Of a stretch of 64,000 nucleotides of DNA, positions 53,701 through 64,000 are shown one piece after another; position 1 is the stretch's first letter; each line of letters opens with the position of its first letter. The stretch is from Paralithodes platypus (taxonomy: Eukaryota > Arthropoda > Malacostraca > Decapoda > Lithodidae): contig CM064530.1 of the NCBI GenBank assembly GCA_032716605.1, positions 5,830,294 through 5,894,293 of the forward strand. The letters run 5' to 3'. Position numbers and translations under genes: made by a program. Under the pieces are notes generated by a model, which had not been told where the DNA came from, searched no databases, and saw only the letters and a list, made by a program, of their open reading frames with translations.

Positions 53701-56700
53701 CACGAACTCACACACTTCATCAAACAACACAACATACACATTGCCATCTTACAAGAAACAAAACTCCGTACAACACAAAAAACACCTACATTTCACAATT
53801 TCACCACCATACGACAAGACCGGGCCGTCGGCATTGGCGGTGGACTCATCACCCTGGTACACAAAGATATTACATATATAGACACCAGTGCACATACAAA
53901 ATCCCTCCTCCCCCCAAACGATAACACAACAAAAATTCAATCAATTAAAATACGCACTGGCAATAGCTCCAACATTACCATTATAAACACATACATCCCT
54001 CCCCAAACATCCCCTACAGTACCAAACGATTACAGACCACAAATACAACACATCACAAACACCCCACATCATCCTGGGTGGTGATTTCAATGCAAAGACG
54101 TCGGCCTGGTTTGTCGACAACCCCGACACAGACAGAGGGCTGGTCTTACAACACCAAACAGACAACCTATATATCCTTAATAACATTCATGAGCATACCC
54201 ATACTCCCCACCAAGCCCTCTACACCCCATCATCTCCTGATATCACCTTTTGCTCCCCCGAACTCGCCCCCACAATATCCTGGAGGGTGGTCAGAACCTT
54301 AGGCTCAGACCACCTCCCGATCATTATCACCACCAAAACAAGACTCACCCCAGCTAGCCACAGACACACTTACACTAACTATAAAAGAGCTAACTGGGAA
54401 GCTTTCACAAATGAGACAGAACAACACTTTGAAACCTTAAACAGTACACCCATCACTAACATCAACAATGCTATACACACATTCAACACGACTATCCAAA
54501 ACGCCGACAAGAAACACATTCCAAGAGGTAACATAAAAAAAACACAACCCCAACTTCTCACCAGAAATTCAAAACCTCATCATACTCATACAACGCGACA
54601 CACTGAAACACTCCCCAGCACCCCCACACACAAGACATCAATCAACAAATTAAAGCACTCAACATCCAGATTAACAACAAAATACAAGAACAACAAACAC
54701 TAAATTGGAATAACTTCCTACAAACACTCGATCACAAAACAAACCCCAAAAAACTCTACAAAACACTAAACAGCATCACACTTTCCAACAGCAACACAAC
54801 ACAAGACTCTACTCCTTCACGTAAACAACAAGCAAACACTCTCATCAATCACTTCTCTCATGTCAGTCACCTAAAACCCCACAAAGACGACCGACGTGTC
54901 ATCCGACGCAAAAGACAATTCCCCACAGACCCTGACTATACACCCTTCACCAACAACCAGACAAACATATCATCAACAATCTCAAGCTCTCACCCGCCTG
55001 TGGCCTAGACAACATAAGCAACATTCACCTCAGACACCTGGGACCACAAGGTATACAAGCACTCACTAACATATCAAACTACAGCTACTCACACAACACA
55101 ATACCAGACATCTGGAAGCATGGTATCATCATCACATTCCCCAAACCTAACAAAGACCCCACGCTACCCTCCTCACACCGCCCTATCACACTCCTTTGCA
55201 CCCCCTCCAAAGTCATAGAGCACCTTGTACTACAATTGATGACACCTGACTTACCCCTTTCTCCAACACAACACGGCTTCAGGCCATTGCACTCCACAAA
55301 CACTCTTCTTACAGACCTTACACAAAGAGCTTTTGACAGCATCAACTCAGCTAGACCACCACACAGATCAGCACTTGCCACACTTGACATTAGTAAAGCC
55401 TTCGATGCCATCCCCCGCCACAACCTAACAAACAAAATCTACAACACAAACATGCACAACAACACAAAAAGATGGCTGGCCAACTTCTTAGCAGGCAGAT
55501 GTGCACACGTATCTTTTGCCGGTCAGTCATCTAGCATTAGAAATTTCCCAAACGGAGTCCCGCAAGGATCCGTCCTGTCGCCCGCACTCTTCAATCTGTA
55601 CATGCATGATATAAATACACCAAATTCACCCCAAATAACCATAGCCTCCTACGCAGACGACATAACACTCACAAGCATGCACCAAAACCCAGACACAGCA
55701 ACAAGACTCCTTCAAGACTATCTCGACACATTACATGAATGGTGCACTACAAACAGACTCAATTTAGCCCCAGCTAAATCCACTGCAACCCTCCTCACAA
55801 GCTGGACAGGAGAGCACGATTACGTCCCGGGACTCATCATAAACAACACACCCCTAACACACACACACACACACACACAAAATACTAGGAGTAACATACG
55901 ACACCCAAATGACATTCAAACAGCACACCAAAAACACGAAAAAGAAACTGACACCCAGACTTAACGCCCTCAGATCACTTGCCCACACGAAATTTGAACA
56001 CAACAAAGAAACCACCACCACAGTCTACAAACAATACATAAGATCAGTTATGGAATACGCAAGCCCGGCCTGGGCTTCTAACCTAGCTGAAACACATCAT
56101 AAGACCTTACAGACTATTCAAAATAAAGCCCTTAAAATCATCACAGGATGCACAGCTACTACACCCACAGATCACCTACATCAAGAAACCAAAGTCCTAA
56201 AAGTCAAAGATCATCTAGACATGAGAGGCACTCAATTCCTGGCAGCAGCCTCCACGAATCAACACCACCCACTACACTACATGGCAACACACCCACAGAC
56301 ACCAAGAAATATCAAAACCACACCCAGCACACGCTATCACACACAAATACTGTCTTCTCTCCCTCCCTGCCCACCCCAAACCAACTTCCGGAAGCACATC
56401 CATACTCATATCACTCGCCGTTCCATCCACTCACTCATAGACAACACGCAGCTGCAAGCACGACCTCCCGAAATCCATCCTTCTGAATCCTCCCTTCCTC
56501 GCGAGGACAGAGTCCACCTGGCCAGGCTGAGATGCGGACACCATCCAGTTCTGAGCTATCAGAAGAGACTGGAGGACTCCGTCGTCGACACCTGCCCGGG
56601 TTGTAACACAGCACCCCATACCATAAAACACATCATAGAAGACTGCATTTCACACAACCACTTACGCCAACAACACAATTTACACTATTTGAGAGCTCTG

Positions 56701-56787
56701 TGGGAGAGCCCAACCATGGCCATGGCCTTCCTTAAGGACTCGGGGCTGTTCGGCCAGGCAGATTAGGGAACAACAACAACAACAACC
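50736..56787 (+). pseudogene. Family A non-LTR retrotransposon (Ingi/Vingi- or Jockey-like), nearly complete, interrupted
   Basis: From 5' to 3': a GC-rich leader; a degenerate 2A-like site (51061-51096); a PHD-like finger (C-x2-C ... C-x2-C-x4-H-x2-C) to about 51225; an insertion (about 51275-53318); a Pro-rich 60-bp tandem region; an AP endonuclease with GGDFNAKT, SPDITFCS and GSDHLPII (about 53640-54330, frameshift near 54065); and RT with [26 protein letters not shown] and SYADDITLTS (55236-55900). After a slip in an AC run come REDRVHLARLRCGHH and CPGCNTAPHTIKHIIEDC (C-terminal zinc knuckle), ending at 56766. The 3' end is (AAC)n. Confidence 0.75.
51275..53318 (+). pseudogene. RTE-like non-LTR retrotransposon nested in family A
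   Basis: It carries KMKDGKAPGCSDIVAEMMK (RT0/1 region) and YKGKGDALDRGNYRGLKM. After a frameshift near 51890 come FGFMPGRGTTDAIFIVRQIQ, VDLEKAFDRVPRDVV, VHQGSVLSPLLF and FYADDLVLIAD (catalytic). A Cys-rich insert follows (CAVCGKGVGVNSIQCSICRC), then YLGDTISAGGG and LGWYGHVERMDEQNWVKK. The frame from 51924 is open to 53261. It ends in (GAT)n, a type of 3' end typical of RTE elements. The endonuclease is missing, so it is 5' truncated. Confidence 0.75.
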
Positions 56788-57713
56788 AGTGGTGATGGTT
56801 CGGTCAGAAGGGTGGGATGGTTCGGTCACGTATATTAATTGGCATAATCTTAAAATTATGCGAGTTGGATTTGCTAAAAACAAGAATTTATCAATTCAAA
56901 GACATTTTATTTTGCTAAAATACAAAATTAAACTTCATAATCGAAATTAACCTCTTCATATTTGTAAACAAACAATATTGAAAAAAAAATGGATTATACT
57001 TAACCAGAATTATGGATAATGTACTTATCCATAAATCAAATAAACATACAGTACCTTTATTTGTATAAACAATATTATAGGTATGGATTAGGACTATGTT
57101 ACTTCAAATAAATTACATAATTGACTTAGTTTATATTATATTGTATTAGCACAGATAAATACATAATAAAATATAAATATATTATTCCCTGATGGATATT
57201 AAGAGTTGTGTTTCACTATGTGTTCATAATATAGATGTTTACAAGAAGTAGTGTTATCAATTGATAAGGTCATTTTTTGGTAATTAGTGGGAAGGATGGT
57301 TCGGACTGGTCCGAACCATCACCACCCTCAACTGTCCGAATGATCCCGAATCTATATAGTTAATTGATGGGTACGCTCAACGTTCACACAAGCGACTTCA
57401 GCATTTGTTATTTACGGCAATATCTTCGGCATACAACATAGTTTCACCATAATAATGCATATTTCGCTGGTTGACATATTCATGGAGGTAGAGCTTACGA
57501 TATAAAGTGAAAATATTACATAGGAAGTGCAAAAAACCATAAAATCGGACCTGTATTAAAAAGTGTAGCTGATGTAGGAACCAAATCACGCGTGATGAAA
57601 GTAGACAAACTCTCTCAGTTTCACGCAAAGTCTCGGGGCCTTAGGTCCCATACGTTTCTCAGGAAATGCACTGTCCGAACCATCCTTCCGTCCGAACCAT
57701 CACCGCTCTCCCC

Positions 57714-57934
57714 TATCTATTACAATGGGGGGTTCTTCTTCGATACCCACCTGATGCTGCCAGACCCACTTTGTCCACACTACCTGGTGATATCTCGCCT
57801 TTGCATAACACTACCAGCGGCTCATTCAACACCACACAACAGTACACAACAGAGCCTCAACAGTAACAACGGTGCTACGGCGGCACAACGAACTTTAATG
57901 GGCCACATCAAAAAGGGTGGTCAGCATGGAAGTG
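57714..57934. other. No gene assigned
   Basis: The stretch is more GC-rich, with two overlapping open frames (GDISPLHNTTSGSFNTTQQY is one reading). It could hold an exon, but no splice or domain evidence supports one. Confidence 0.25.
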
Positions 57935-58416
57935 AAGAAGTCCTTGCATGACATTGTGATAATCCCGACATTGACTTACGGAAGCGAAGCATGGACGTAG
58001 GTGGTAAGACTCAAACCAGGAGTGAGAGGGGTGGAAATGAGTTACTTGAGAAGTGCGTGTGGAGTTACATGGAGGGATAGACAGACGAATGAGGAAGTAA
58101 GAGGGAAGTGTGGTGTGGAGGTAGGTGTGCTTGAAAGTGTGAAAAGGAACACCTTGAGATGGTTTGGCCATATGGAACGTATGGGAAGCGAGAGAATGAC
58201 TAAGAGGGTGTACGAGAGTGAGGTGGAAGGACAGAGAGGGAGAGGTAAACCGACAGAGAGGTGGAAGGATGGAGTGAAGAAGTATAGGCCTTATGAATGA
58301 AGGCGGTGCTGGTTGGAAGGAGGGGCGTCGACTGATGGGACAGAGGTGCATGGGGGCGTTTCATTCGTGGCCACCCCTTCGGGACTTCTGGGATCACGGC
58401 ATCAGGCAATAGATAG
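57935..58416 (+). mobile_element. Family G LINE 3' fragment (RTE/CR1-like tail, GATA end)
   Basis: It encodes GVRGVEMSYLRSACGVTWRD, RQTNEEVRGKCGVEVGVLES, LRWFGHMERMGSERMTKRVY and EVEGQRGRGKPTERWKDGV, the C-terminal tail of a non-LTR RT polyprotein. It ends in TTGCC..GATAGATAG. Confidence 0.75.
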
Positions 58417-58720
58417 ATAGTATTATTCTGCTCCCATAGTGCCTTCAGATCATCCCAGAAACCCCCTCTCCCCCTTTCCCTCCACACATCACATAGCCCC
58501 CCTTCCACACATACAAACACACATCACATAGCCTCCTCCCCCTCCCCTCCCCTAACACATACACACAGCCATAATAATGATGCATCCACGGCCACCACAG
58601 CCCCGGTCCTGGCGTGTATTAACTGCAAAACAAATGGCTGGGTCTGTGAACTAGAAATGTAGTCTGGTTTGTTTGCACCTGACGGTAAATTGAATCTCTT
58701 AGCAACTGATTTATCGATAT

Positions 58721-59087
58721 TTAAGGGGAGATTGTCGTTCTTCTGGTCCCCTTTCTCCCTAGTGTTTAGTCACATTAGTTTTAAGATTTTTAGACGTTTG
58801 GCCCATCTGTTTGGAGATTTTAAGACCTTTCGTCCCATTTCGTTATACATTTTAAGACCTATCGTGCCATTTAGGTGTCGTTTTTTCCTGGCGAGCCATA
58901 GCGAGCCTGTCATTTTAATAGGAATCGGCCTTTGGCCGGGACATTTTTCTACCGCAAAATGTTCAAATTTATCTTGAGGGGGGGTCTAGGGGATGTTTTT
59001 CTAAGTTTGAGGGATGTCTAGCGAGGAAACTAAGAATTTATGAATGAATGAATTTATAGGCCAAAAAAACAGTCAGTGTCCCCTTAA
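58721..59087 (+). mobile_element. TTAA MITE family 1, full length
   Basis: TTAAGGGGAGATTGTCG to CAGTCAGTGTCCCCTTAA, with all internal family blocks present. Confidence 0.8.
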
Positions 59088-59119
59088 TGAAAACAAAAAA
59101 AACTACTCTCTGCATAATA

Positions 59120-59622
59120 TAATCACGTTGTTGGAGGGACACAAACCAAGAGTGAGAGGGGTGCGTGGAAATAAGTTAAATGAGAAGCGCATGTGGAGTT
59201 CATGGAGGGATAGACAGACAAATGAGAAGCGCATGTGGAGTTCATGGAGGGATAGACAGACAAATGAGAAGCGCATGTGGAGTTCATGGAGGGATAGACA
59301 GACAAATGAGGAAGTAAGAGAGCGGTTTGAATGTGGATGTGCTGGAAAGTGTGAAAAGGAACACCTTGAGATGATTCGGTCATGTGGAACGTATGGGAAG
59401 CGAGAGAATGACTAAGAGAGTGTACGAGAGTGAGGTGGAAGGACAGAGAGGGAGAGCAAACCGAGAGTGAGGTGGAAGGATAGAGTTGAGAGTTATATAC
59501 ATTAAAGCGGTGTTGGATGGGAAGAGGGGTATCGGCTGACGGGGGACAGTGGTGCATGGGGGCGATTCATTCGTGTCCACCCTTTCGGGGAATACGGTGT
59601 CTGGCAATAGATAGATAGATTC
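59120..59622 (+). mobile_element. Family G LINE 3' fragment with a 42-bp tandem triplication
   Basis: GAGAAGCGCATGTGGAGTTC-ATGGAGGGATAG is repeated three times (NEKRMWSSWRDRQT per unit), then CVRAVCGTYGKREND-like remnants and a GATA tail. Confidence 0.7.
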
Positions 59623-59689
59623 ATAGTTGACACCACATTTAGCTTAAAACAATTGGGAATAGCTGAGCAATTAATGGCGGGAGGGGTTA

Positions 59690-59900
59690 TTTTGCTCCCT
59701 TGTCCTCTTATCAAGCTTAAAAATCACCCTTCGAGATAAATTTGTAAATTTTTCGGTAGAAAAATTTCCTGGACAAAACAGCTATTTTGGCTAACATTAA
59801 ACGATTTTATGCAGCTTGGGGAGAATGTATCGGAGTCAGAAGGTCAATAACTACTTCAGCACAATGCCGCCTTTTTACCTGTACCATAGGTTAAGCCTCA
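59690..59900. mobile_element. MITE remnants (families 1 and 3)
   Basis: CTTATCAAGCTTAAAAATCAC to GGTAGAAAAATTTCCTGG is family 1; TTAAACGATTTTATGCAGCTT and TTCAGCACAATG are family 3 pieces. Confidence 0.5.
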
Positions 59901-60054
59901 GGTGTGCTAAACAAACAACACACTCAACATGGCAACCCTTCTTATCTTAACAACCTTAATGTGGAGACCATAACAACATACTTTACTGTTACTGTATTAG
60001 TTTACACGTCACTCATAAAGTCAACATTCGTAACAACAACAACAACAGGTCTTT

Positions 60055-60285
60055 ATGCCCTAAAGAAGGAGTCACACGAACCCTTTTTCGAGCAATTTTT
60101 ACGGGCAATTGTGGTATGGAAGCTTAACAAAAATATACTTTATCAGAATTCATCCGCCTAACAAAATCTACCTTCAGTCTAGTTATCAATACCTGTGCGA
60201 AAAAGTCCACAAATAATACAAGAAAAAACTTGCTCATGGAAAATTGACGGAAAAAGCGCTCGTGTGACAGCGGCTTTACCCTTCA
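60055..60285. mobile_element. Family H palindromic MITE, diverged
   Basis: The left end GGAGTCACACGAACCCTTTTT and the right end AAAAGCGCTCGTGTGACAGC are inverted. Confidence 0.6.
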
Positions 60286-60419
60286 GTTCCATTATACACT
60301 TAATCTTAACCTCCTGAGAATTAGGGCGTGTTTATGCTGGCTACCATTAGACGATTTTATACAGCTTAGGAAGGATGTGTGGGAGTTAAAAGGGTAAAGA
60401 ACGGTCCAATCAACCCTCT

Positions 60420-60890
60420 ACGGTGAGGTTATGGAGATTGTCAGCTCATTTAAGTATTTGGGCAGTGTGTTGAGTAAAGATGGGAGTATGGATGATAAGT
60501 GCGGGAGAGGGTGCAACAGGGGAAGAGCCGAAGAGGGTTGTAGGAACGCTGAAAGCAGTAACAAGAAATAGGGTGGTCAGCATGGAAGTGAAGAAGTCCT
60601 TGCATGACAGTGTGGTATTCCTGACATTGACTTACGGGAGCGAAGCATGGACGTTGGTGAAGAGACTCAAACCAAGAGTGAGAGGGGTGGAAATGAGTTA
60701 CTTGAGAAGTGTGTGCGGAGTTACATGGAGGGATAGACAGACGAATGAGGAAGTATGAGAGCAGTGTGGTGTGGATGCAGATGTGCTGGAAAGTGTGAAA
60801 AGGAACACTTTGAAAGAGTTCGGCCATATGGAACGTATGGGAAGCAAGAGAATGACTAAGAGGGTGTACGAAAGCGAGACGGGTAGGGTA
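60420..60890 (+). mobile_element. Family G LINE fragment, longer 5' extent
   Basis: It contains VSSFKYLGSVLSKDGSM, VVSMEVKKSLHDSVVF and LTLTYGSEAWTLVKRLK, then the shared family G tail. It is truncated before its GATA end, where an inverted copy starts. Confidence 0.7.
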
Positions 60891-61240
60891 CTATCTATCT
60901 ATCTATTGCCTGACGCCGTGATCCCCAAAGGGCTGGTCACGAACGAAACGCCCCCCAATCACCTCTGTCCCCAGTCATTTGATGCCCCTCCTCCCAACCG
61001 GCACCGCCTTCACTCATATACATCTTCACTCCATCCTTCCACCTCTCTCTCGGTTTACCTCTCCCTCTCTGTCCTTCCACCTCGCTCTCGTACACCCTCT
61101 TAGTCATTCTCTCGCTTTCCATACGTTCCATATGGCCGAACCATCTCAAGTTGTTCCTTTTCACACTTTCCAGCACATCTACCTCCACACCACACCTCCT
61201 TCTTACTTCCTCATTCGTCTGTCTATCCCACCATGTAACT
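60891..61240 (-). mobile_element. Family G LINE 3' fragment, inverted
   Basis: The minus strand encodes NNLRWFGHMERMESERMTKR and VEGQRGRGKPRERWKDGVKM. Its GATA end meets the + strand copy at about 60892. Confidence 0.7.
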
Positions 61241-61380
61241 TCTCACCTATATTATAACTATCCTACTATACCTAACATTACCTCCCATCACAACCTATAA
61301 CCCCATACCTCACCTATATTATAACTATCCTAGAATACCTCCCACCTAACACACCATATAGGCCCCACACCTAAACTAAA

Positions 61381-61590
61381 GGCGGTGTCACACGAGCGCT
61401 TTTTCCGGCAATTTTCCATGAGCAAGTTTTTTCTCGTGGTATGTTGAGGCTTTTTTACATTGGGATCGGGAACTAGAATGAAGGTAGATTATGTCAGGTG
61501 GCTGATTTCTGATATAACTGAAATTTTAACCCTGCCAGACTACAATTGCTTCTAAAAATTGACGGAAAAATCGGCTCGTGTGACACCGCC
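61381..61590. mobile_element. Family H palindromic MITE, full copy
   Basis: GGCGGTGTCACACGAGCGCT at the left and GGCTCGTGTGACACCGCC at the right form perfect 17-bp terminal inverted repeats. Confidence 0.8.
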
Positions 61591-61734
61591 TTAACTACAC
61601 TAAAACATCTCTCACCCGTAACTGACCCATCGATTCACCACACACACACACAAAGAAAGAACCCCCCCCCCCCGAACCTGACAACAAGACCCTACCAACC
61701 TCAACATATATCCACCCTCAAGCTTGTATTGGAC

Positions 61735-63205
61735 CCCCATCAGCGTCCTTCACGCTGTCATGCCATGCCAACTATCAGTACAGATGTTGCAGGGTTCTTG
61801 GGCGAGAATGATGCTGAACTTTATTTTAATTTGTTTTGCCTACTTTATGCTGATGACACTATAGTTATGGCCGAAAATGAAGATGATTTACAGTTTGCTT
61901 TGAATGCCGTTCAGGAGTATTGTAGCCTTTCATCACTGCAGGTAAACATTGGTAAAACTAAAGTTGTAATATTTTCCAGGGGTAAGGTCAGAAAACATAG
62001 GACATTTAAATTCGGTAATGATGAAATCCAGGTAGTGGCTGATTATACTTACCTGGGCACAACATTTAACTTCAACGGTCGATTTCATAAAGCTAAAGCA
62101 AAACAAGTAATTAAAAGTAAGAGAGCAAATTATGGGTTATTAAATACAATTAACAAGCTTAACCTACCGTTCGACACAAGTATCGATTTATACGAAAAAC
62201 TAGTATTACCCATCTTATTGTACGGTAGTGAAATATGGGGCTGTGAGAATATTGATCACCTAAAAAGGACATGCAATTTAGCTTTTTGAAGAGAGTTTTG
62301 AGGTTGAATAAATCAACTGCAACATGTATGGTGTATGGTGAATCAGGTTTTAGAAGTTTGCAGGAAATCATAGACAATAGAATGGTAAATTTTTGGTTTA
62401 GGATTACAAGTGATACGGAAAATAAAAGTTCATGTGTTTTGTATAGATTAATGAAAGTTTTGTATGATCGAGAACAGTACAAATTACCCTGGTTAAATAA
62501 TATCAAATGCTTACTAGATAGCAATGGAATGTCGCATGTATTTAATAATGTAAATTATATTAATGGTAACTGGTTTAAAGAAGCATTTAAACTTAGAGCT
62601 AGTGATATTTATAGGCAAAAATGGACGGAGGAAATTAATAGAAGTAGTGTTTGTTTGAATTACAGAATAATGACGGTCGATTACCGCATCCAAAATTATT
62701 TACTTAAACTGCCAAAGCAATATTCAATAAGGTTGTGTAAATTCAAATGTGGTAATCATATGCTGCCTATTGCCAGCGGTAGACACAACAACATAAATGT
62801 AAACGAGCGAATTTGTACGTTATGTAACAGTAATGAAGTCGGTGATGAATTCCATTTTTGTTTCAAATGTTCACATTTTAATGTTTACAGAAGGCAGTAC
62901 CTTAACAAATATTATTATAATCCTAATTCTATGAAAATGTCACAGTTATTCAGCAGTACACAACATGCAGTTATATTAAAACTTGCCAAATTTGTAGGAG
63001 AAATTATGAATTATTTCAAGACATAAAGTCTTGAACTTACAACAAGGCCACCAGTCAAGTTGAAATATTATTATGTACAAATAATGTTGTTGTTTTGTAT
63101 ATGTGTTATTGTATTTTGTATTTGTATTGAAGTATGTACTCTTAATACCCCACTTGGGGTCGCTCGAGTTAATAAACCTTTCAAACCTTTCAAACCTTTC
63201 AAAAC
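61735..63205 (+). pseudogene. 5'-truncated L2/CR1-like retrotransposon with one frameshift
   Basis: LFCLLYADDTIVMAENEDDL (catalytic YADD), SSLQVNIGKTKVVIFSRGKV, YTYLGTTFNFNGRFHKAK and LPILLYGSEIWGCENIDHLK run in one frame to about 62285. The frame then shifts once near the TTTTT at 62282 and continues FLKRVLRLNKSTATCMVYGE to a zinc-knuckle segment CTLCNSNEVGDEFHFCFKC, ending at 63026. The 3' end is a tandem of CCTTTCAAA. Only one visible lesion in about 430 codons suggests a recent insertion. Confidence 0.75.
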
Positions 63206-63359
63206 CCCATCATCAGGCCAATTATCATCCACCGCCTACTCGCCATTTACTATTAACACAAAAAGTTCCTGGACTCGTTTTGAAGGGCGCCGGATTGACC
63301 TAGCGAATAAGCACCCACTGGACAAATGCCAATATGTTTATGCCTTGTTTTTTTTTTGT

Positions 63360-64000
63360 GAGTGAAGGAGACAAAAGGCAGAAATGCCTGTGGCAAGTGC
63401 CTCCTCCAGAGCTGAAAGTGTGACAGGGACAAAATCAAGGGACGTTCGAGCCAAAATGCCTGGACACACGGAGTTTGAAGAAATTTAAGTCATAGGAAGA
63501 GGGAAAGACTGATTCTGGGAGAGAGTTCCAGAGCTCAGCTGTTGAATAGAAGAAAGATTGAGAATACCGTTTCAATCTAGGGTTGGAGAGTTGCACAGAG
63601 TAGGGGTGGGATTGTGTTGCAAGACGGGTGCTACATGCTCTACGAAGAGGTGGTGATATACACTGAGATAGCTCTTTGGAACACTGATTATTATAATAAC
63701 GGTAGAAAAGTGAGAGATGCAACATTGCGGCGAAGAGAGAGAAACTGCAGAGAATTGGTGAGTGGACGTGAGTTAATGAGACGGAAGGCTTTCTTTTCTA
63801 CTTTTTCTGGAAGTGCTGTGTGAGAGGATCCTCCCCACGCGTGTGACCAAAACTCAATACATGGACGCACTGTGCCCCTGTACAGATTAAGACGCTGTGC
63901 AGGGGTAAAGAACCTCCGGAGGCGGTTGAGTACACCCAGCTTCTGGGAAGCTTTTTTAGGAAGAGTGGTAATATGATCTTTCCAAGAGAGATCAGGAGAA
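63360..64000 (-). pseudogene. LINE family J C-terminal and 3' end, running off the window
   Basis: The minus strand reads ASQKLGVLNRLRRFFTPAQR, PCIEFWSHAWGGSSHTALPE, LRRNVASLTF and, with a frameshift, YSTAELWNSLPESVFPSSYD. It is the best preserved J tail in the window; the catalytic RT would lie beyond 64000. Confidence 0.75.

Larger units (their letters stand above)
50540..57713. mobile_element. Tc1/mariner-type element by its ends, inflated by nested insertions
   Basis: The left end TA|GGGGAGAGCGGTGATAG-TTCGGACG and right end CGTCCGAACCATCACCGC-TCTCCCC|TA are inverted, with TA outside. Only about 1.1 kb (50540-50735 and 56788-57713) belongs to this element; internal GGTTCGGAC/GTCCGAACC copies occur. 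No transposase is recognised. Confidence 0.7.

Noticed and set aside
57592..57951. Protein-coding gene at 57.6-57.95 kb
   Set aside because: Overlapping frames are open but they cross the transposon TIR at 57690-57713, and no splice sites or domains were found.

Overview
The window is eukaryotic nuclear DNA, AT-rich and intron-bearing, and packed with transposable-element debris. Interstitial runs of CCTAA/TTAGG, the arthropod telomere repeat, together with the retroelement families and long TA and CT microsatellites, suggest an arthropod, most likely a malacostracan crustacean. The species cannot be named from the sequence.

Two host genes are supported, both on the + strand and in tandem. 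Gene A (coding 10122-19307, 3 coding exons, 1046 aa) and gene B (coding 32397-42194, 4 coding exons, 2144 aa) encode paralogous PARP12/ZC3HAV1(ZAP)-type proteins. Each has a disordered RG-rich N-terminal region, a winged-helix-like segment, four clustered CCCH zinc fingers, a long polar linker, a fifth CCCH finger, two WWE modules and a C-terminal ADP-ribosyltransferase domain with an H-Y-I (A) or H-Y-V (B) triad. That triad predicts mono-ADP-ribosylation. In both genes one large 3' exon carries everything from the zinc fingers to the stop codon. Gene B also has an exon with about ten copies of a 23-residue His/Glu/Cys repeat that I do not recognise from any PARP. By family analogy the two genes are candidates for RNA-sensing or antiviral stress factors.

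Layout. 0-6.7 kb: MITEs, a 21-bp minisatellite split by a CR1/L2-like element, and retroelement debris. 6.75-7.03 kb: possible 5' non-coding exon of gene A. 7.5-10.07 kb: repeats, including a TTAA palindrome carrying a retrotransposon insert. 10.1-19.3 kb: gene A, with two LINE copies in its introns. 19.3-25.4 kb: MITE cluster. 25.44-25.64 kb: possible 5' non-coding exon of gene B. 25.9-32.2 kb: telomere-like arrays, a 133-bp tandem repeat, a possible decayed Merlin-like transposon and inverted-repeat elements. 32.4-42.2 kb: gene B. 42.4-50.5 kb: MITEs, microsatellites and an orphan reading frame. 50.5-57.7 kb: a three-layer nest (a TA-flanked DNA element containing a near-complete EN/RT retrotransposon, which contains an RTE-like retrotransposon). 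57.9-64 kb: more LINE 3' ends.

The most useful structural results are phase-consistent splice models that extend both PARP genes upstream, several MITE families with visible TIRs and TTAA or TA target duplications, and in-window empty-site/filled-site pairs that date insertions relative to each other. Everything was read by eye; no alignment or database search was run.
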